NCBI GenBank assembly: GCA_047974845.1
Contig: JBKECQ010000006.1
Location: 1 to 42,836 of the forward strand
DNA: 42,836 nucleotides
From: Aminipila sp047974845
GTDB taxonomy: Bacteria; Bacillota; Clostridia; Peptostreptococcales; Anaerovoracaceae
Direction of reading: 5' to 3'
Shown piece by piece: positions 25,999 through 35,240 of this stretch. Both the position numbers and the translations under genes were made by a program. Under the pieces are notes generated by a model. The model had not been told where the DNA came from. It was given only the letters and a program-made list of their open reading frames with translations, and searched no databases. Positions within the stretch are counted from its first letter, which is position 1. Each line of letters begins with the position of its first letter.

Positions 25999-26066
25999 GT
26001 GTAAGTATTTTTATTGTAGTAGGAAGTATGGATTAAGTTATTTAATCGCTTAGTAGCCATTAAATA

Positions 26067-27440
26067 CTATCCGATAAATCCTAGACCACTTAACATGATG
26101 ATGATGATTGCGGCTGGTGCTACAAATTTAACTAAGATACTATAAATACCTTTAAGTTTAAAAGCATATCTGCCTTCAGAGGAAATTTCTTCTGCGGCAT
26201 TGTCAACGCCCCAAATCCAGCCAACAAGGATACAGTATAATAATGCACAAAGTGGCATGATAAGCTTATCTGTAAGATATTCCATGAAGTCGCCGAAAAT
26301 TGGGAATGAAAGTCCGTTTGCATCAAGCCATATACCCTTAATATTAAGACAAGCCTGAGATGAAGTATAAAGGATACCAATTCCAAACATTATTATAGCA
26401 AGCACAAATGCGGTTTTCTTTCTATCAAATTTCCATTCTTCAGTAACGAAGGCTACAGTTCCTTCCATAAGAGAAATAGAAGAAGTTAATGCTGCAAACA
26501 GAAGCAATACATAGAATAAAAATCCAAATAGAGTGCCTAAAGGCATTGACTGGAACGCACCTGCAAGTGAAATAAATGCAAATCCGGCACCGGCACCAAC
26601 ATCAATGTTAGTTGCAAAGGCAATTGGAATCATTGCAAAACCTGCAAGAAGAGCAACCATTGTATCAAGACCACAGATTGTTAGAGTATTTTTAACAAGA
26701 TTTTCCTCTTTGCTTAAATATGAACCATATGTACACATAATACCCATACCAAGAGAAAGAGAGAAAAATGCCTGACCAAGGGCAGCTAGGAACATATCTC
26801 CTGAAACCTTACTGAAATCAGGTTTTAGAAGATAGCCAAGACCTTCAGCGCCACCTTCAATGGTAATGCCTCTAATAAATAGCACAATTAATATTATAAA
26901 AAGTGCAGGCATTAATACTTTGTTTAGCTTTTCAATACCTTGAGAAACACCTTGAATTACAATAAATGCAGTAAGTCCAATAAAAATTAGTGGGAATATA
27001 ATTGCTCCTTGAATTGGGAATGCTGTTCCTTGACCTAATACATCTACTAAGAAGAAACCAGCAGGGTCTTCAAAAACTGCAGATGCACCTGTTAAATATG
27101 CTAAGCAGTATTTAATAACCCATCCGCCTACATGTGAATAATAGCTTAAAATAATAAATCCTGTTAAAATTCCTAATCCACCAATAAATGAAAATTTCTT
27201 GTTAATTTCTCTAACCGCACCAACACCATTTTTGTGTGAATGCCTACCAACAGCAAATTCAGTAATCATAACTGTTGCGCCTATTAGTATTACTATAGCA
27301 ATGTAAACTAATAAAAATGCACTACCACCGTTTTCATAAGCAACTCTTGGGAATTTCCAAATGTTACCAAGCCCTACGGCAGAACCGGCGGCGGCTAGGA
27401 TAAATCCTAAATTTGATGCCCATTGTCCTCTTTTTTCCAT
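26067..27440 (-). CDS. Sodium-dependent transporter, neurotransmitter:sodium symporter (NSS) family
   Basis: A 457-aa membrane protein with eleven to twelve hydrophobic segments. The family signature is at the N-terminus: GFILAAAGSAVGLGNIWKFP followed by the YENGGSAFLLVY turn, which forms the Na+ and substrate site in LeuT-like proteins. Bacterial members import amino acids with Na+; the exact substrate cannot be read from the sequence. AAGGAGG stands before the ATG. It is transcribed opposite to the TetR operon and shares a terminator with it. Confidence 0.94.
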   Translation of the reverse strand: MEKRGQWASNLGFILAAAGSAVGLGNIWKFPRVAYENGGSAFLLVYIAIVILIGATVMITEFAVGRHSHKNGVGAVREINKKFSFIGGLGILTGFIILSYYSHVGGWVIKYCLAYLTGASAVFEDPAGFFLVDVLGQGTAFPIQGAIIFPLIFIGLTAFIVIQGVSQGIEKLNKVLMPALFIILIVLFIRGITIEGGAEGLGYLLKPDFSKVSGDMFLAALGQAFFSLSLGMGIMCTYGSYLSKEENLVKNTLTICGLDTMVALLAGFAMIPIAFATNIDVGAGAGFAFISLAGAFQSMPLGTLFGFLFYVLLLFAALTSSISLMEGTVAFVTEEWKFDRKKTAFVLAIIMFGIGILYTSSQACLNIKGIWLDANGLSFPIFGDFMEYLTDKLIMPLCALLYCILVGWIWGVDNAAEEISSEGRYAFKLKGIYSILVKFVAPAAIIIIMLSGLGFIG

Positions 27441-27589
27441 GGGAATTTACCTCCTTAATTAAATACTTTATAAATTTTTTCGGCAAATATAATATACTAG
27501 ATATTTTTGTTTATGTCAACAATTTAACTTGTGTTTAAAAACAAAAATTTTAAATAATTTTTGTTTTTGTATATATAAATTAACAAAAT

Positions 27590-28255
27590 TTATACAAAAA
27601 AGTTAATTAGAATAAAGGAAAAACAAATAAATGGAGCCAGTGAAATATAATGAGGACATTGGTGAAACTTTCCAATAATAGCAAATAATAATAGGAAAAA
27701 AGAAAAAATACCGGAGAGAAGTCCCGTTAATATATAGATATAAAAAATTTTTATTGTGCCAACATAAAAGCCTAAGACAGCCATTAACTTTATATCTCCA
27801 AACCCAATCAATTCTGTTCCTTGTACCAATGCACTGAAAACAAGCAACAGTAAAAAGGGAAGTATGCCTGCAAGTACTCCTTTAATATGGAAGCCAACAT
27901 AGTTTTGTGAAACCTCATATAAGGACAGTAGACCAATAGCGATTATATGTTGATCCGGAATAATTTTATATAACAAATCTGAAATACAAATTTGCAACAA
28001 AACTATTAATAATATAATATCACAGAATATGTTCAATAAAGAAGTTTTATTATTTAATATTAAAGAAAAGAAAAGTATAGAAAGAATAAAGGTAAAGACT
28101 ATAACCAATTTATATATGTGCTTGTAGGGACTTAGAGTTTTAATAGACGAGTTGTAGTCACATACCCAGCTATGGGGTATAAATCGAAATGTAAAAAGTG
28201 AAACGAAAGTAACGATTAGCGCAAGCACTATAATTAAAATTATTGAACTACCCAT
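27590..28255 (-). CDS. Short A24-family prepilin peptidase (type IV leader peptidase)
   Basis: A 221-aa polytopic membrane aspartyl protease. The two catalytic aspartates are D93 in ISDLLYKIIPD and D154 in GFGDIKL, 61 residues apart as in the family. It lacks the N-terminal zinc-binding methyltransferase half of full-length PilD. The ATG at 28255 follows GGAGGTG by 3 nt; the upstream ATG at 28267 overlaps that site and was not chosen. No prepilin, pilus ATPase or tad gene lies in the window, so it acts on proteins made elsewhere. There is no clear U-tract terminator after it. Confidence 0.88.
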   Translation of the reverse strand: MGSSIILIIVLALIVTFVSLFTFRFIPHSWVCDYNSSIKTLSPYKHIYKLVIVFTFILSILFFSLILNNKTSLLNIFCDIILLIVLLQICISDLLYKIIPDQHIIAIGLLSLYEVSQNYVGFHIKGVLAGILPFLLLLVFSALVQGTELIGFGDIKLMAVLGFYVGTIKIFYIYILTGLLSGIFSFFLLLFAIIGKFHQCPHYISLAPFICFSFILINFFV

Positions 28256-28316
28256 AAACACCTCCATATAAATGAAAAAATTACATAATATGTAAGTATT
28301 ATATCATAAAATTATA

Positions 28317-28352
28317 AAAAAATCCCCAACCATAAATTTATGATTGGAGATA
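28317..28352 (-). terminator. Intrinsic terminator after citrate synthase
   Basis: On the minus strand, ATCTCCAATCATAAA pairs with TTTATGGTTGGGGAT with one or two wobbles and almost no loop, followed by six T. Confidence 0.88.
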
Positions 28353-28378
28353 AGATGTTCTTTAATTCTAATGTTACC

Positions 28379-29785
28379 TTATCTTTTATATAAGGGGGTA
28401 TAATCCAAATGAGGTTGGACTCCATTGTAAGCAGGACGCATAAGTCTTCTGCCCGTAATTAATTCTTCTAATCTATGTGCGCACCAGCCTGACAATCTTG
28501 CAGTGGCAAATAGTGGAGTAGCAATATCCTCCGGAATATTAAGAGCCTTATAAACGAATCCTGAATATAAATCAACATTTGCAGGCATAGGTTTATCGAC
28601 ACCTTTTAACTCTCTATAAAGCTCGCCGCCACGAGTTTCAATAAATTCGTACAATGAGAAAGCCTTTTCAAGACCCTTGCTTTCTGCCAATTTTTTCGCC
28701 ATACCTTTTAAAAGAACAGCTCTTGGGTCAGAATTTGTATAGATTGCATGACCTAATCCGTATATTAAGCCGCTTCTATCATTAGCTTCGCCCTTAAGTA
28801 CCTTTACAAGATAATCTTCCACCTCGGAGCGATTTGTATAATCTGATACGTGTTCTTTTAAATCGTTTATCATATTTATTACAGCAATATTAGCACCCCC
28901 ATGTTTTGGTCCTTTTAAAGAACCTACAGCGGCTGAAATAGCTGAATAAGTATCAGTTCCTGAAGAGGAAACCAAATGTGTAGTAAAGCTGGAGTTATTA
29001 CCGCCACCATGTTCTGCATGAAGAATAAGTGAAAGATCTAATAGCTTTGCTTCAATATCCGTATATTCTCCGGTAGGACGAATCATTCTCAATATATTCT
29101 CTGCGGTACTTAGTTCAGGTATAGGATTATGCAAGTGTAAACTCTGATTATCAAAAGATGAACACTTAGCTTGGAAACCGTACGCTATAAGCGCAGGAAA
29201 AGAACCTATCATAGAAATAGATTGGCGTAGCACGTTTTCAACAGATGTATCGTCGGGATTATCATCATATGAGTACATTGCCAGTACACTTCGTGCAAGT
29301 TTGTTCATAATACTTTTTGAAGGAGCTGTTAATATCATATCTCTGGCAAAGCCCTTAGGAAGCTCTCTTTTTGAACCCAGCATTTTGTTAAATTCCTCGA
29401 GTTCTGTTTTATTGGGTAATTCCCCGAATAACAGAAGATATGTAACCTCCTCAAAGCCAAATCGGTCTTCTTTTACACAGTTGTTAAAAATGTCTTCCAC
29501 ATCATAACCTCTATAATAAAGTTTTCCGTCAATGGCAATTTTATTTCCTTTGTCGTCAAATTCATATCCGACAACATCCCCTACCTTAGTAAGACCAACA
29601 ACAACACCCGTACCGTTGGCATTACGAAGACCTCTTTTTACATCTTTTTCAATGTACAAAGAGTCAGGAATAATATCTGTTCTACTCAGGTCTTTAGCTT
29701 TGCTCATGTAAAAGGCCTTTTCCTCAGATAATTTGTCGATCAATTTGCCGTTCTCAGCTGTCAAAGCTGCGTAGCTGTCAGTCAT
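28379..29785 (-). CDS. gltA: Citrate synthase
   Basis: It condenses acetyl-CoA and oxaloacetate to citrate; here this probably feeds glutamate synthesis. Catalytic blocks are present: LHAEHGGGNNSSFTTHL (first His), YGLGHAIYTNSDPRA (second His) and the Asp-bearing VDLYSGFVYKALNIP near the C-terminus. Length is 468 aa, with a long N-terminal extension typical of this clostridial subtype. The reading frame is open from 29911, but the ATG at 29785 follows GAGGTGATG at good spacing and is chosen. No aconitase or isocitrate dehydrogenase gene is adjacent. A 2-methylcitrate synthase cannot be excluded. Confidence 0.92.
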   Translation of the reverse strand: MTDSYAALTAENGKLIDKLSEEKAFYMSKAKDLSRTDIIPDSLYIEKDVKRGLRNANGTGVVVGLTKVGDVVGYEFDDKGNKIAIDGKLYYRGYDVEDIFNNCVKEDRFGFEEVTYLLLFGELPNKTELEEFNKMLGSKRELPKGFARDMILTAPSKSIMNKLARSVLAMYSYDDNPDDTSVENVLRQSISMIGSFPALIAYGFQAKCSSFDNQSLHLHNPIPELSTAENILRMIRPTGEYTDIEAKLLDLSLILHAEHGGGNNSSFTTHLVSSSGTDTYSAISAAVGSLKGPKHGGANIAVINMINDLKEHVSDYTNRSEVEDYLVKVLKGEANDRSGLIYGLGHAIYTNSDPRAVLLKGMAKKLAESKGLEKAFSLYEFIETRGGELYRELKGVDKPMPANVDLYSGFVYKALNIPEDIATPLFATARLSGWCAHRLEELITGRRLMRPAYNGVQPHLDYTPLYKR

Positions 29786-29828
29786 AATATTCATCACCTC
29801 TATATGCTTAGATTTTAAATTGTCAAAA

Positions 29829-29887
29829 TGTATAAATGTATACAATGTTGGTTTGAAGAAAATCGATACCTCTAATGAAATATCGAT
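29829..29887. promoter_or_regulatory. Two palindromes upstream of citrate synthase (possible operators)
   Basis: TGTATA-AATG-TATACA (29829-29844) and ATCGATA-N12-TATCGAT (29862-29887) are both perfect. They stand 44-102 nt upstream of the chosen citrate synthase start, in the divergent gltA-uvrB gap (29786-30074, no gene seen). No regulator can be named. Confidence 0.4.
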
Positions 29888-30001
29888 TATGCATAATGTT
29901 AAAGTAATCACGTTTAGTTGTATTTTATTAGTATAACATGTTAAAGCACCTACAACAAGGGTATAAATTAAAAAACTGCAAAAGATAAGAGCAGATATTT
30001 C

Positions 30002-30030
30002 TTATATAGACAATAGATTAAGGGTATGAT
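30002..30030 (+). promoter_or_regulatory. Candidate uvrB promoter
   Basis: TTATAT (30002-30007), a 17-nt spacer and TATGAT (30025-30030). The -35 is weak. The start of transcription would be near 30037, just before the possible LexA box. Confidence 0.45.
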
Positions 30031-30041
30031 ATATTTAATTG

Positions 30042-30055
30042 TAAACAAATGTTCG
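30042..30055. promoter_or_regulatory. Possible LexA (SOS) box upstream of uvrB
   Basis: TAAAC-AAAT-GTTCG matches the Gram-positive LexA box CGAAC-N4-GTTCG except for the two outer left bases. It lies between the predicted start of transcription and the uvrB ribosome binding site. UvrB is SOS-regulated in Bacillus, which supports the reading. Confidence 0.45.
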
Positions 30056-30074
30056 TTAAAAGGTAGGGTATTTT

Positions 30075-32051
30075 ATGTCAGAATTTAAGATTGTTTCAGA
30101 TTTTAAACTAATGGGAGATCAGCCTCAGGCTGTTGAAAATTTGGCTCGTGGGATTAGGGACGGGAAGAAACATCAAACGTTATTAGGGGTAACAGGTTCA
30201 GGTAAAACATTTACCATAGCGAACCTAATTGAGAGAGTTCAAAAGCCTACTTTAGTTATATCTCACAATAAAACCTTGGCAGCTCAGCTTTGTGGAGAGT
30301 TTAAAGAGTTTTTCCCAAACAATGCAGTTGAATATTTTGTAAGTTACTACGATTATTATCAGCCTGAAGCCTATGTACCTTCCACTGATACCTATATAGA
30401 AAAGGATTCAGATATAAATGAAGAGATAGAGAAGCTAAGGCATTCAGCAACAGCGGCGTTGGCGGAACGAAAAGATGTAATTATTGTTGCCAGTGTATCT
30501 TGTATATATGGATTGGGAAGCCCTTTTGATTATGAGAATCAAATGCTTTCCTTAAGACCCGGCATGGAAAAAAGCAGACAGGATATTTTAAGAAAACTTG
30601 TTGATATTCAGTACACTAGGAATGAGATGAGTTTTGTACGAGGAACCTTTAGAGCAAGAGGCGATGTTATTGACATTTATCCCGCAGGGGCAGAAAGTGC
30701 CGTAAGGGTAGAAATGTTTGGAGATGAAATTGAATATATAAAAGAAATAAATCCTATAACAGGAGAGATATTAGGAGTTAGAAATCATGTTGCCATTTAT
30801 CCCGCTTCACATTACGTAACCTCAAAGGAGAACACGGAGAGGGCAATAGTTACTATAGAACAGGAACTACAGGAGCGTTTAATCTGGTTTAAAGACAGGG
30901 GTAAACTGTTGGAAGCGCAGAGAATTGAGCAGAGAACTCGGTACGATTTGGAAATGCTTAGGGAGATTGGTAGTTGCAAGGGGATTGAAAACTATTCAAG
31001 GCATATAAATGGTTTGTTACCGGGGAATAGACCATACACGCTTATTGACTATTTTCCCGAAGACTTCCTTATTATAATAGATGAATCTCATGTAATGTTA
31101 CCTCAGCTACACGCAATGTATGCGGGAGACAGATCGAGAAAATCCTCCCTTGTGGACTTTGGGTTTAGATTGCCGTCTGCTCTTGACAATAGACCACTTC
31201 AATTTGAAGAATTTGAAGAATTAGTTAATCAAGTAGTATATGTAAGTGCTACTCCGGCAAAATATGAAATAGAGAGTAGTAATGGTATTTCTGCGGAGCA
31301 AGTTATAAGACCAACAGGACTATTGGATCCTGAAATAGAAATAAGAAAAACAGATGGTCAGATTGATGACCTTATAGGAGAAATAAATAAAGTTACAGAA
31401 AAAGGTGAAAGAGTTTTTGTAACGACCCTTACTAAGAAAATGTCAGAAAGCCTGACCGATTATTTGAAAAATGTAGGAATAAAAGTAAGATATCTTCATT
31501 CTGAGATTGATACTCTTGAAAGATTGGAAATAATAAGAGATTTAAGACTAGGTGTATTTGATGTTTTAGTGGGTATAAATCTTCTGAGAGAAGGTCTTGA
31601 CATTCCTGAGGTCTCTTTAGTGGTTATTTTAGATGCAGATAAGCAAGGGTTCTTGAGAACTGAAACCTCTTTGATTCAGACCATTGGTCGTGCTGCAAGA
31701 AACTCTGAGGGCAGGGTAATCATGTACGCTGATGGCAAGAGTGATGCAATGAGAAAAGCCATTGATGAAACCAACCGAAGAAGAGGGATTCAACAAGAGT
31801 ACAATGAGAAACATGGGATTATTCCAACCACAGTAAAAAAAGCAGTAAGAGCTGTAATAGAAGCTACAAAAGCAGCAGAAGAAACCATGGAGTACTACGA
31901 AGGTAAGAGCCCATTAGAATTGACTAAAAAGGAACTGACGGAGTATATAAAGAAATTAGAAAAGGAAATGAAGCAGGCTGCCTCTGATTTACAGTTTGAA
32001 AGAGCGGCACAGTTAAGAGATCAAATTTTTGAATATAAATTAAAGCTTTAA
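30075..32051 (+). CDS. uvrB: Excinuclease ABC subunit B
   Basis: UvrB is the damage-verifying helicase-like ATPase of nucleotide excision repair, loaded by UvrA and joined by UvrC. Walker A is GVTGSGKT (38-45). The beta-hairpin that probes DNA contains YYDYYQPEAYVPSTDTYIEK. DESH (in IIDESHVMLPQL) is motif II, and QTIGRAARN is motif VI. The C-terminal UVR helix pair (DLQFERAAQLRDQI) binds UvrC. Its 658 aa is normal. It is followed by uvrA with a 93-nt gap, so the two form an operon. Confidence 0.98.
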   Translation: MSEFKIVSDFKLMGDQPQAVENLARGIRDGKKHQTLLGVTGSGKTFTIANLIERVQKPTLVISHNKTLAAQLCGEFKEFFPNNAVEYFVSYYDYYQPEAYVPSTDTYIEKDSDINEEIEKLRHSATAALAERKDVIIVASVSCIYGLGSPFDYENQMLSLRPGMEKSRQDILRKLVDIQYTRNEMSFVRGTFRARGDVIDIYPAGAESAVRVEMFGDEIEYIKEINPITGEILGVRNHVAIYPASHYVTSKENTERAIVTIEQELQERLIWFKDRGKLLEAQRIEQRTRYDLEMLREIGSCKGIENYSRHINGLLPGNRPYTLIDYFPEDFLIIIDESHVMLPQLHAMYAGDRSRKSSLVDFGFRLPSALDNRPLQFEEFEELVNQVVYVSATPAKYEIESSNGISAEQVIRPTGLLDPEIEIRKTDGQIDDLIGEINKVTEKGERVFVTTLTKKMSESLTDYLKNVGIKVRYLHSEIDTLERLEIIRDLRLGVFDVLVGINLLREGLDIPEVSLVVILDADKQGFLRTETSLIQTIGRAARNSEGRVIMYADGKSDAMRKAIDETNRRRGIQQEYNEKHGIIPTTVKKAVRAVIEATKAAEETMEYYEGKSPLELTKKELTEYIKKLEKEMKQAASDLQFERAAQLRDQIFEYKLKL

Positions 32052-32144
32052 TTGAAAAAATTATTATAAAAAATCATTTTAATAGAAAAGAATAAAAAGT
32101 AGCATATTAAAATATTTTGCACGATACTTAAAATGGAGGGGAAC

Positions 32145-35072
32145 ATGGCAAACGAAATAATCATAAAAGGTGCAAATGAACACAATCTAAAAAATGTTGA
32201 TTTAACAATACCAAGAGATAAAATGGTAGTTATAACAGGGCTATCCGGCTCAGGTAAATCCTCATTGGCATTCGATACTATATATGCAGAAGGTCAAAGA
32301 AGATATGTGGAAAGCTTGTCTGCATATGCAAGACAGTTCTTAGGTCAGATGGAAAAACCCGATGTAGAATATATAGAAGGACTATCACCCGCTATTTCCA
32401 TCGACCAAAAAACTACAAGCAAAAATCCTAGGTCTACAGTTGGAACGGTTACAGAAATTAATGATTACCTAAGATTAATGTTTGCAAGAATTGGAGTTCC
32501 ACATTGTACAGAATGTGGCAGAGAGATTAGCAGTCAGTCGGTTGATCAGATTGTTGATAGTTTAATGTCACTAGGCGATGGGACAAGGATTACAATGCTT
32601 GCGCCGGTTATTAGAGAACGCAAGGGCGAACATGAGAAGATTATCGAAAGAATAAGAAAAGAGGGATTTACTAGAGCCAGAATTGACGGCGAACTTGTAA
32701 ATTTGACAGAAGATGATATAAAACTTGAAAAAACATATAAGCATACAATCGAAATAGTAGTGGATAGGATTATTATTAAAGAGGGTATAGAAGGTAGATT
32801 AGCAGAGGCTGTTGAGCTTTGTATTTCTCATGGAGACGGGCTTGTCCTAGCTCAAATACAACAGAAAAATTTAGGTGAAAATAGTATAAGCGGAGATGGC
32901 ATAGGTGGAGACGGCATAGGTGGAGAAGATAAGAGTATAGAAGCAGAAGAAGTCCCTCAGAATGCCATTTATGATAAAATATTCTCTACAAAATTTGCCT
33001 GCCCTGAACATGGCATAAGTATTGAAGAGATGGAGCCAAGAATGTTCTCTTTTAACAGTCCTTTTGGAGCTTGCCCAGTATGTAATGGACTTGGTTTCAC
33101 TCAGAAGATAGATCCTGATTTGATTATTGAAAATAAAGAGCTGAGTATTGCCGGAGGCTGTCTTGGAAACATTTTTGCTTCCATGGAGGTTGCAGGGTTC
33201 TATCGTCAGATGATTGAAGCCTTAGCCAAGGAGCATGATGTGGATTTGGATACACCATACAATGAACTCCCTGCAAAATTTAAAAAGGAGCTTTTATATG
33301 GCACCGGCAACAGACATCTAAAATATTATTATAAAAGCAGAAACAATAATTCTGAATCATACAGAGATCATCCCTTTGAAGGAGTTATTAATAACCTAGA
33401 AAGAAGGTATCAGGAAACCAACTCAGATTTTATAAAGGAGAAAATGCAACAGTATATGCGTATTAATCCTTGTGAGGCTTGTGGCGGACAAAGATTAAAA
33501 CCGGAGGTTTTGGCTGTTACTGTTGGGGGAAAGAATATTGCTCAAATATCTGAACTGTCCATAAGAGAGGCAGTAGAATTTATTGATTCTTTAAAATTTA
33601 GTACAAAGGATGAAATTATAGCACATCAAATTTTAAAGGAAATAAAGTCAAGATTAGGATTCTTAATTGATGTAGGGTTAGACTACCTCAGTCTGTCCAG
33701 AGCATCGGGGACTTTGTCCGGAGGTGAATCTCAAAGAATTAGACTTGCCACACAAATTGGCTCCAGCCTTGTGGGAGTTCTATACATTCTTGATGAACCT
33801 AGCATAGGTTTACACCAAAAGGACAATGAGAAGTTATTAAAGACTTTAAGACATCTTACAGACATAGGTAATACTTTATTAGTTGTGGAACATGATGAAG
33901 ATACCATGTATGCGGCAGACCATATTATTGATATAGGCCCCGGCGCAGGTATTCATGGCGGTGAAGTAATTGCAGAGGGTAATGTAGATGAGATAAAGGA
34001 GTGCAAAGACTCATTAACAGGGCAATATTTATCAGGTACAAAGAAAATAGTTGTCCCGAAAGAAAGAAGAAAAGGAAATGGCGAGTTCATAAAGATTATT
34101 GGAGCAAAAGAAAATAATCTTAAAAATATAAATGTAGATATTCCGTTGGGGGAACTAGTGTGCATAACAGGTGTTTCCGGGTCGGGCAAGAGCAGCTTGA
34201 TTAATGAAATATTATATAAAAGTTTAGCACAGAAAATTAATAGGGCAAAGGACAGACCGGGTGAACATAAAGAAATTTTGGGCATTGAAAATATTGATAA
34301 AATTATAGATATTAACCAATCCCCAATAGGCAGAACACCAAGGTCAAATCCAGCCACATATACGGGAGTATTTACGCACATTAGAGATTTATTTGCACAG
34401 CTTCCGGAATCCAAAGTAAGAGGCTATGAAAAGGGTAGATTTAGCTTTAATGTGAAGGGTGGAAGATGTGAGGCCTGTAGCGGAGATGGTATCATAAAGA
34501 TTGAAATGCATTTTTTACCTGATGTATATGTGCCATGTGAAGTATGCAAGGGCAAAAGGTATAACAGAGAAACATTAGAAGTAAAATACAAAGGTAAAAG
34601 TATTTTTGATGTTTTAGATATGAATGTATCCGAGGCGGCAGAATTCTTTAAAAACATTCCTGTAATTGCAAGACAAATGGAGACATTGGAAGAGGTTGGA
34701 CTAGGATATATTAAGTTGGGTCAGCCATCTACTCAATTATCCGGAGGAGAAGCCCAGAGAATAAAGTTGGCGTCAGAGCTATCAAAGAGAAGCACCGGAA
34801 AAACTCTTTATATTCTTGATGAGCCAACTACAGGACTACATTTTGCAGATGTGGACAAACTAATTCATGTGTTACAAAAGTTGGTAGAGGCGGGTAATAC
34901 GGTTGTAGTAATAGAGCATAACTTGGAGGTTATAAAAATGGCCGACTATATTGTTGACCTAGGGCCTGACGGGGGCAGTAGGGGCGGAACCATTGTTGGA
35001 ACAGGAACCCCTGAGGAGATTGCAAAAAATAAAAAATCATATACGGGAGAGTTTCTTAAAAAATTACTATAA
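32145..35072 (+). CDS. uvrA: Excinuclease ABC subunit A
   Basis: UvrA is the dimeric ABC-type ATPase that finds damaged DNA. Two ATPase cassettes are seen: Walker A GLSGSGKS at 32-39 and GVSGSGKS in the second half, with signatures LSGGESQRI and LSGGEAQRI. Zinc sites are CTECG with the later CPEH (a C-x2-H pair), CEACGGQR, and CEACSGDG with CEVCKGKR. Length is 975 aa. The insertion domain contains a Gly/Asp-rich stretch coded by a 15-bp repeat (32892-32930). The ATG at 32145 follows GGAGGGG; the ATG at 32133 overlaps that site. Confidence 0.97.
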   Translation: MANEIIIKGANEHNLKNVDLTIPRDKMVVITGLSGSGKSSLAFDTIYAEGQRRYVESLSAYARQFLGQMEKPDVEYIEGLSPAISIDQKTTSKNPRSTVGTVTEINDYLRLMFARIGVPHCTECGREISSQSVDQIVDSLMSLGDGTRITMLAPVIRERKGEHEKIIERIRKEGFTRARIDGELVNLTEDDIKLEKTYKHTIEIVVDRIIIKEGIEGRLAEAVELCISHGDGLVLAQIQQKNLGENSISGDGIGGDGIGGEDKSIEAEEVPQNAIYDKIFSTKFACPEHGISIEEMEPRMFSFNSPFGACPVCNGLGFTQKIDPDLIIENKELSIAGGCLGNIFASMEVAGFYRQMIEALAKEHDVDLDTPYNELPAKFKKELLYGTGNRHLKYYYKSRNNNSESYRDHPFEGVINNLERRYQETNSDFIKEKMQQYMRINPCEACGGQRLKPEVLAVTVGGKNIAQISELSIREAVEFIDSLKFSTKDEIIAHQILKEIKSRLGFLIDVGLDYLSLSRASGTLSGGESQRIRLATQIGSSLVGVLYILDEPSIGLHQKDNEKLLKTLRHLTDIGNTLLVVEHDEDTMYAADHIIDIGPGAGIHGGEVIAEGNVDEIKECKDSLTGQYLSGTKKIVVPKERRKGNGEFIKIIGAKENNLKNINVDIPLGELVCITGVSGSGKSSLINEILYKSLAQKINRAKDRPGEHKEILGIENIDKIIDINQSPIGRTPRSNPATYTGVFTHIRDLFAQLPESKVRGYEKGRFSFNVKGGRCEACSGDGIIKIEMHFLPDVYVPCEVCKGKRYNRETLEVKYKGKSIFDVLDMNVSEAAEFFKNIPVIARQMETLEEVGLGYIKLGQPSTQLSGGEAQRIKLASELSKRSTGKTLYILDEPTTGLHFADVDKLIHVLQKLVEAGNTVVVIEHNLEVIKMADYIVDLGPDGGSRGGTIVGTGTPEEIAKNKKSYTGEFLKKLL
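32892..32930 (+). repeat. In-frame 15-bp tandem repeat inside uvrA
   Basis: Units 32892-32906 and 32907-32921 differ by one base (GGAGAT versus GGAGAC), with a third partial unit after. They code for repeated GDGIG in a variable loop of UvrA, so the loop may change length by slippage. Confidence 0.85.
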
Positions 35073-35110
35073 CACTATACACTATAATATGTATAATAGT
35101 AATTTCGGTC

Positions 35111-35139
35111 TTTACACCTGACGTGATAGGTGGCATAAT
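35111..35139 (+). promoter_or_regulatory. pncB promoter with an internal inverted repeat (candidate operator)
   Basis: TTTACA (35111-35116), a 17-nt spacer and CATAAT (35134-35139). Within it CACCT (35115-35119) and AGGTG (35128-35132) form an inverted repeat 8 nt apart, and CTTTA/TAAAG (35110-35114 and 35140-35144) flank the whole. Bound protein would block polymerase. A niacin-responsive NiaR-type repressor is a natural candidate; I cannot compare with its consensus here. Confidence 0.55.
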
Positions 35140-35240
35140 GTAAAGGTACGATTATTTTATAACAATATTTTACAAAACCTAGCAGTAATTTGTACACTAA
35201 CTTGTAACTTGAAGATAAAGAAAAACGGAGGAATAATCCA

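Noticed and set aside
27537..27568. AT-only inverted repeat after the prepilin peptidase as a terminator
   Set aside because: The 13-bp arms contain a single C/G pair and would be unstable; not convincing as an intrinsic terminator.
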